A DNA stretch of 64,000 nucleotides, from NCBI RefSeq assembly GCF_014646915.1, contig NZ_BMOE01000003.1, forward strand, positions 321,867 to 385,866. The letters run 5' to 3'. The DNA comes from Deinococcus aquiradiocola (lineage in GTDB: Bacteria; Deinococcota; Deinococci; Deinococcales; Deinococcaceae). Of the stretch, positions 60,731 through 64,000 are shown in pieces. The notes beneath the pieces were generated by a model, which was given only the letters and a program-made list of their open reading frames with translations, had not been told where the DNA came from and ran no database searches. A program made the translations under genes and the position numbers. Each line of letters opens with the position of its first letter. The stretch's first letter is position 1.

Positions 60731-61654
60731 ATGCCTCTGAACGACGGTTACGCCTACCGTGAACGCCTCACGGACCGCGCCCTGGGACGCGCGCCCGTCC
60801 ACGTGCTGGAGTACTTCACGCGCCGTTACCGTCACTCCGGGGAGGACGTCTGGCGGGCGAGGCTCGCGGCGGGCGAGGTGTTCCTCGAAGGGGCCGTCGC
60901 CACCGGCACGGAACTCCTGCGGCCCGGCCAGGAGCTCGTCTGGCACCGCCCACCCTGGATGGAGGACGAGGTCCCGCTCGATTACCGGGTGCTGCACGAG
61001 GACCGTCAGCTGCTGGCGGTCTTCAAACCGTCCGGCCTGCCGACCCTGCCGGGTGGCGGCTTCCTCACGCAGACGCTGCTGCACCGGGTGCGCGCCACGT
61101 ACCCGGACGCCTCCCCCCTGCACCGCCTGGGACGCGGCACCTCCGGTATCGTGCTGTTCGCGCTGGACCCGGCGACGTCCGCCGCCCTGTCACGCGACTG
61201 GCGCGAGCACGAGGTCCACAAGACGTACCGTGCCCTGGCGAGCGGCCACCCGGAACAGGCGCACTACGAGATCCGAACCCCGATCGGCCCGGTGGACCAC
61301 CCGCGCCTCGGGAAGGTGTTCGCCGCGAACCCGCACGGCCTGCCGTCCTCCAGCGACGCGACCCTGCTGGAGCAGCGGGCGGACTCCGCGCTGTTCAGCG
61401 TGGACATTCACAGCGGACGACCCCACCAGATCCGCATTCATCTGGCGTCCATCGGTCATCCGCTCGTCGGCGATCCGCTGTACGGCGCGGACGGCCTGCC
61501 GCTCCCGCTGCTGCCTGGACTGCCGGGCGACGGCGGATACCTGCTGCACGCCGAGCGGCTGGCGGTCCGGCATCCGCTGGACGGGCGAATCCTGACGCTG
61601 GTCGCTCCTCCACCGTTCGCCCTGCTGACCCGTCAGGAGGGTGGGCCAGGATGA
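60731..61654 (+). CDS. RluA-family pseudouridine synthase-like protein with altered motif
   Basis: A 307-residue RluA-fold protein ([47 protein letters not shown]). The catalytic stretch normally reads HRLDxxTSG; here it is [13 protein letters not shown], with Gly in place of the Asp. A subfamily with HRLGRGTSG exists in plants and other bacteria, so this is probably not a sequencing error, but its chemistry is unclear. ATG 60731 lies 6 nt after a TAGACT box (60719-60724). It is the last chromosomal-type gene before the iteron array. Confidence 0.85.
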   Translation: MPLNDGYAYRERLTDRALGRAPVHVLEYFTRRYRHSGEDVWRARLAAGEVFLEGAVATGTELLRPGQELVWHRPPWMEDEVPLDYRVLHEDRQLLAVFKPSGLPTLPGGGFLTQTLLHRVRATYPDASPLHRLGRGTSGIVLFALDPATSAALSRDWREHEVHKTYRALASGHPEQAHYEIRTPIGPVDHPRLGKVFAANPHGLPSSSDATLLEQRADSALFSVDIHSGRPHQIRIHLASIGHPLVGDPLYGADGLPLPLLPGLPGDGGYLLHAERLAVRHPLDGRILTLVAPPPFALLTRQEGGPG

Positions 61655-61661
61655 CATCCAC

Positions 61662-62160
61662 TATCGGACAACTTGCGCCAAATGGCTCTCTTCAGAGGGT
61701 GTGTGCTGTCAGGGGAGACTGGTTTCCGGCCAGATGCTGCCATGAAATGACCGGATATCCGGGGGATGACACCGGAGACCATGGCGAGTTTTCGACAGAA
61801 AAGCACTATCGGACAACTTGCGCCGTTTGGATGGGGCACCTATCGGACAACTTGCGCCATCGCCCATCTCGGAAGCCATGGAAACCCCCCCCAGCAGGGC
61901 GTTCGCCGATGGCTGCAGATTCGAAAACGCAGGTATCGGACAACTTGCGCCGTTCTGACCGGAAAGTATCGGACAACTTGCGCCGAATTCGCGACAGGTA
62001 TCGGACAACTTGCGCCGTTCGGCTCCCGAAAGTATCGGACAACTTGCGCCGAAAGTATCGGACAACTTGCGCCGTTCAGTCTCGACCCTCGGACAACTTG
62101 CGCCGCTTCGACCCCAAAAGTATCGGACAACTTGCGCCGAAAGCTCGGACAACTTGCGCC
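61662..62160 (+). repeat. Iteron array of a replication origin (11 direct repeats)
   Basis: Direct repeats of TATCGGACAACTTGCGCC start at 61662, 61807, 61841, 61934, 61967, 61999, 62033, 62056, 62087, 62121 and 62143. Nine match all 18 bases; those at 62087 and 62143 lack the first TA but keep TCGGACAACTTGCGCC. All have the same orientation. They lie directly upstream of a Rep initiator gene, as in iteron-regulated plasmids and secondary chromosomes. There is no gene in 61655-62288; the gap between the first two repeats (61680-61806) shows nothing further. Confidence 0.93.
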
Positions 62161-62212
62161 GTTTCTGGCCCTGCACGCCCTCCAGGACACACGACGACCC
62201 GGCTCTTGGTGT

Positions 62213-62265
62213 TGTCATCAAGTAGTATTTAAAAGATTTAAAAGATAAAACATACACAACAAACA
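62213..62265 (+). other. AT-rich stretch, probable DNA-unwinding element and rep promoter
   Basis: GTTGTCATCAAGTAGTATTT followed by TTAAAAGA repeats (at 62230 and 62239) and AAACATACACAACAA makes this the most AT-rich part of the window, placed between the iterons and the initiator start. That is the standard place for duplex melting at iteron origins; it may also hold the -10 region of the initiator promoter. Confidence 0.7.
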
Positions 62266-62288
62266 CACGGCCAAAAAACGGAGGAGCT

Positions 62289-63740
62289 GTGCCCGAGGAC
62301 GCCAAACAACCCAGAGCGAAAGTCAAGGTCCCTGCACGGACACCCGTACAGGTCAAACCGCAGCGCGCCAAGCTCGGGCAGCTCAAACGCTTCGACGAGA
62401 TCAACGTCAGCCAGCTCAGCCTCATCAGCGTGCAGGAACGCATCCCCGCCGACTTCCGCGAATGGACGGTCGACCACGTGGACGAACTGCGCCGCTACCG
62501 CGTGGTCTGCCAGGCTCTCCCCGAGTACGGCGTCCCGCACGGCACCGACAACGACATCAGCGCCGCGCTCATCAACCTCTTCATCGAACAGGGCCTGCCC
62601 GACGAGGGCACCGTCACCGCCACCCCCTACCTGATCCTGCAGGCGGCCGGACTGGACACCTCCGGCCGCTATTACGACGCGCTCGGCGTGAGCCTCAAAC
62701 GGCTCCTCACCACCAACTACTTCATCAGCGAGGGCTGGCGAGATCACCCGCAGAAACGCTGGACGACCGCCAGTTTCCGCTACATCGACCGGCTGGAGTA
62801 CACGACCGCGAGCGGCGAAGAGCAGCTCGACCCGACCAGCATCCTGAAGATCCACCTGCCTGCGGAACTCGTGCGCTCGGTCCGTGCCGGGTACATCAAG
62901 GCGCTCGATCTGGCGTTCATGCAGAGCCTCAAGCGTCCCCCGACACGCGCGCTGTACCGCCTGCTGGACGCCCGCAGGGTCAACCCCGAGGACCCGTCCC
63001 AGCGCGTATCGTCCTTCGCGGTCGGCCTGATGGACTGGGCGCAGGCCTGCAAGATCGTGTCGGACCGGCCGTCGCTGGTCGAGCGGGCACTGAAGACTGC
63101 GCACGACGAACTCATCGAACGGGGGTTCCTGACGGCCGTGAACTTTCATGGTCGCGGGCAGAAGAAAGTCATCGAGTACGTGTTCGGCAAGATGGCCGAT
63201 CCGCCCGACCCGCAGCTGGTGGGCCGCCTCACACTGATCGGCCTGACCCGTATCCGTGCCCAGCAGATGGTGCAGGAGTACGGGCAGGACGCGGTGGAGG
63301 ACACCCTCGACCGGTTCGCGGCCCTGCTGGCGGGAGGGTACAAGCCGCGCAGCCGGGCGGCGTTCTTCGTGGATCTGCTGAAGCACCCGGAGAAGTACCA
63401 GGTGGACGCCGAACCTCTCCTGACGACGCCGGCGGCCGATCAGGCGGCCGAGAAACGCAAACAGCGTCAGGCGGAACTGCAGAAGCGCGAGGAGCAGGAG
63501 CAGCAGAGCCTGGAGGACAGCCTGCAGCGACTTCCGGTGGAGGAACAGGTGGAGGAGGTGATGCGCGTCGCGATGGTGATGCTGCGCGGCGAGCTGAAAA
63601 CCTCCGAGTTCGAGGCGCTCAGGCAGCTGCTGCATCAGGAGGACCCGCTCGCCATCAGGCAGTGGTTGCTGCGCGGGGTGTCGTCGGGACAGCGCGACGC
63701 GGTTCTGCATGATCTGCGGATCCGTCTCAATACCCTCTGA
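62289..63740 (+). CDS. Replication initiator protein (Rep, winged-helix type)
   Basis: A 483-residue initiator expected to bind the eleven iterons just upstream and open the AT-rich stretch. The N-terminal part (LKRFDEINVSQLSLISVQER) leads into winged-helix modules (LGVSLKRLLTTNYFISEGWR, FMQSLKRPPTRALYRLLDAR) typical of plasmid Rep proteins with repeated winged helices. Residues 390-440 form a charged Glu/Gln/Lys-rich coiled coil. GTG 62289 has GGAGG 5-6 nt upstream. No parA/parB pair is visible, so partition genes, if any, lie beyond the window. It has the look of a Deinococcus secondary-replicon initiator. Confidence 0.88.
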   Translation: MPEDAKQPRAKVKVPARTPVQVKPQRAKLGQLKRFDEINVSQLSLISVQERIPADFREWTVDHVDELRRYRVVCQALPEYGVPHGTDNDISAALINLFIEQGLPDEGTVTATPYLILQAAGLDTSGRYYDALGVSLKRLLTTNYFISEGWRDHPQKRWTTASFRYIDRLEYTTASGEEQLDPTSILKIHLPAELVRSVRAGYIKALDLAFMQSLKRPPTRALYRLLDARRVNPEDPSQRVSSFAVGLMDWAQACKIVSDRPSLVERALKTAHDELIERGFLTAVNFHGRGQKKVIEYVFGKMADPPDPQLVGRLTLIGLTRIRAQQMVQEYGQDAVEDTLDRFAALLAGGYKPRSRAAFFVDLLKHPEKYQVDAEPLLTTPAADQAAEKRKQRQAELQKREEQEQQSLEDSLQRLPVEEQVEEVMRVAMVMLRGELKTSEFEALRQLLHQEDPLAIRQWLLRGVSSGQRDAVLHDLRIRLNTL

Positions 63741-64000
63741 CCTTCCCGGCGTTCCAGAGCCCCGTGGTGTGCTGGCCTGCTGCGGGGCACTGCACGGCCG
63801 TGAAGGGGCCTGCGCGTCTTTTCATGGACTCGTAGTGGGGTCGGTGGTGACGCGCGGCTTCCTGGGCCTCCTGTGACGTCGCAGCAGGGGGCCCCTTGCG
63901 TGCGCTCGCCAGCTTGGCCCCCGCCGCTCAGCTTATCGGGCCACTCGCGCTCATTCTTATCGGGCTCTCTTTCTGCCAGTCACGAGCTGAGATCAGTCTA
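63741..64000. other. Non-coding end of window with a repeated CTTATCGGGC motif
   Basis: No gene is seen after the initiator. CTTATCGGGC occurs at 63932-63941 and 63956-63965, 24 bp apart, next to a C-rich patch. The spacing resembles the closer iterons and TATCGG matches their 5' end, so this could be a second, diverged repeat set reaching past the window. Confidence 0.4.

Noticed and set aside
61680..61806. A further iteron between the first and second copies
   Set aside because: No match to the 16-base core on either strand; the stretch looks like plain intergenic DNA.

Overview
The window is about 70% G+C, densely packed with genes, and reads as a Deinococcus or a very close relative. This rests on the RecA and SigA sequences, a HelD-type helicase, MsrP/MsrQ, a dispersed 127-bp intergenic repeat with inverted ends, and many start codons lying 5-7 nt behind a TANNNT -10 box, which is the leaderless-transcript layout common in Deinococcus. 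I see no tRNA, rRNA, CRISPR array, insertion sequence or prophage.

Regions. 1-5.6 kb: guanine deaminase (5' end outside the window), glycerate 2-kinase, an EthD-like protein, the MsrPQ methionine sulfoxide repair pair and an IclR regulator. 5.8-12.9 kb: a vanadium-haloperoxidase/PAP2-type lipoprotein, acetate kinase plus phosphotransacetylase, and a divergent MBL-fold/TetR pair sharing a symmetric operator. 12.9-21 kb: recA on its own, two convergent cyclic-di-GMP proteins and transaldolase. 21-28.8 kb: a minus-strand methylmalonyl-CoA mutase cluster (acyl-CoA ligase, MeaB chaperone, split mutase, hydrolase) and a proline-iminopeptidase-like gene. 29-35.7 kb: malate synthase behind an IclR-like palindrome, then permease, SDR, eutB and eutC for ethanolamine breakdown. 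35.7-40 kb: a complete four-gene ABC importer on the minus strand. 40-45 kb: a TIM-barrel isomerase, an aldo/keto reductase, the primary sigma factor and two small hypothetical proteins. 45-51.4 kb: a CitAB-like two-component system beside an AfuABC-like importer. 51.7-61.7 kb: HelD-like helicase, a lipoprotein remnant, GNAT, an ABC exporter, a hydrolase, a PhyH/AraC divergent pair and an atypical RluA-family protein. 61.7-63.7 kb: eleven direct iterons, an AT-rich stretch and a plasmid-type replication initiator.

How the genes work together (inference). Several pathways meet at acetyl-CoA, glyoxylate and succinyl-CoA. Purine breakdown may yield glyoxylate that ends as glycerate, a substrate for the kinase. 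Ethanolamine gives acetaldehyde and then acetyl-CoA, and malate synthase joins glyoxylate to acetyl-CoA. The mutase turns methylmalonyl-CoA into succinyl-CoA, and AckA/Pta balance acetate. Ethanolamine ammonia-lyase and methylmalonyl-CoA mutase both need adenosylcobalamin.

The most notable signals are: an iteron/Rep origin less than 50 kb from recA and 20 kb from the primary sigma factor gene; three genes (iclR-type, GGDEF-EAL, meaB) preceded by a tiny leaderless open frame whose stop overlaps the main start; a symmetric divergent operator-promoter; the three-copy 127-bp repeat; and a frameshifted, internally deleted lipoprotein gene.
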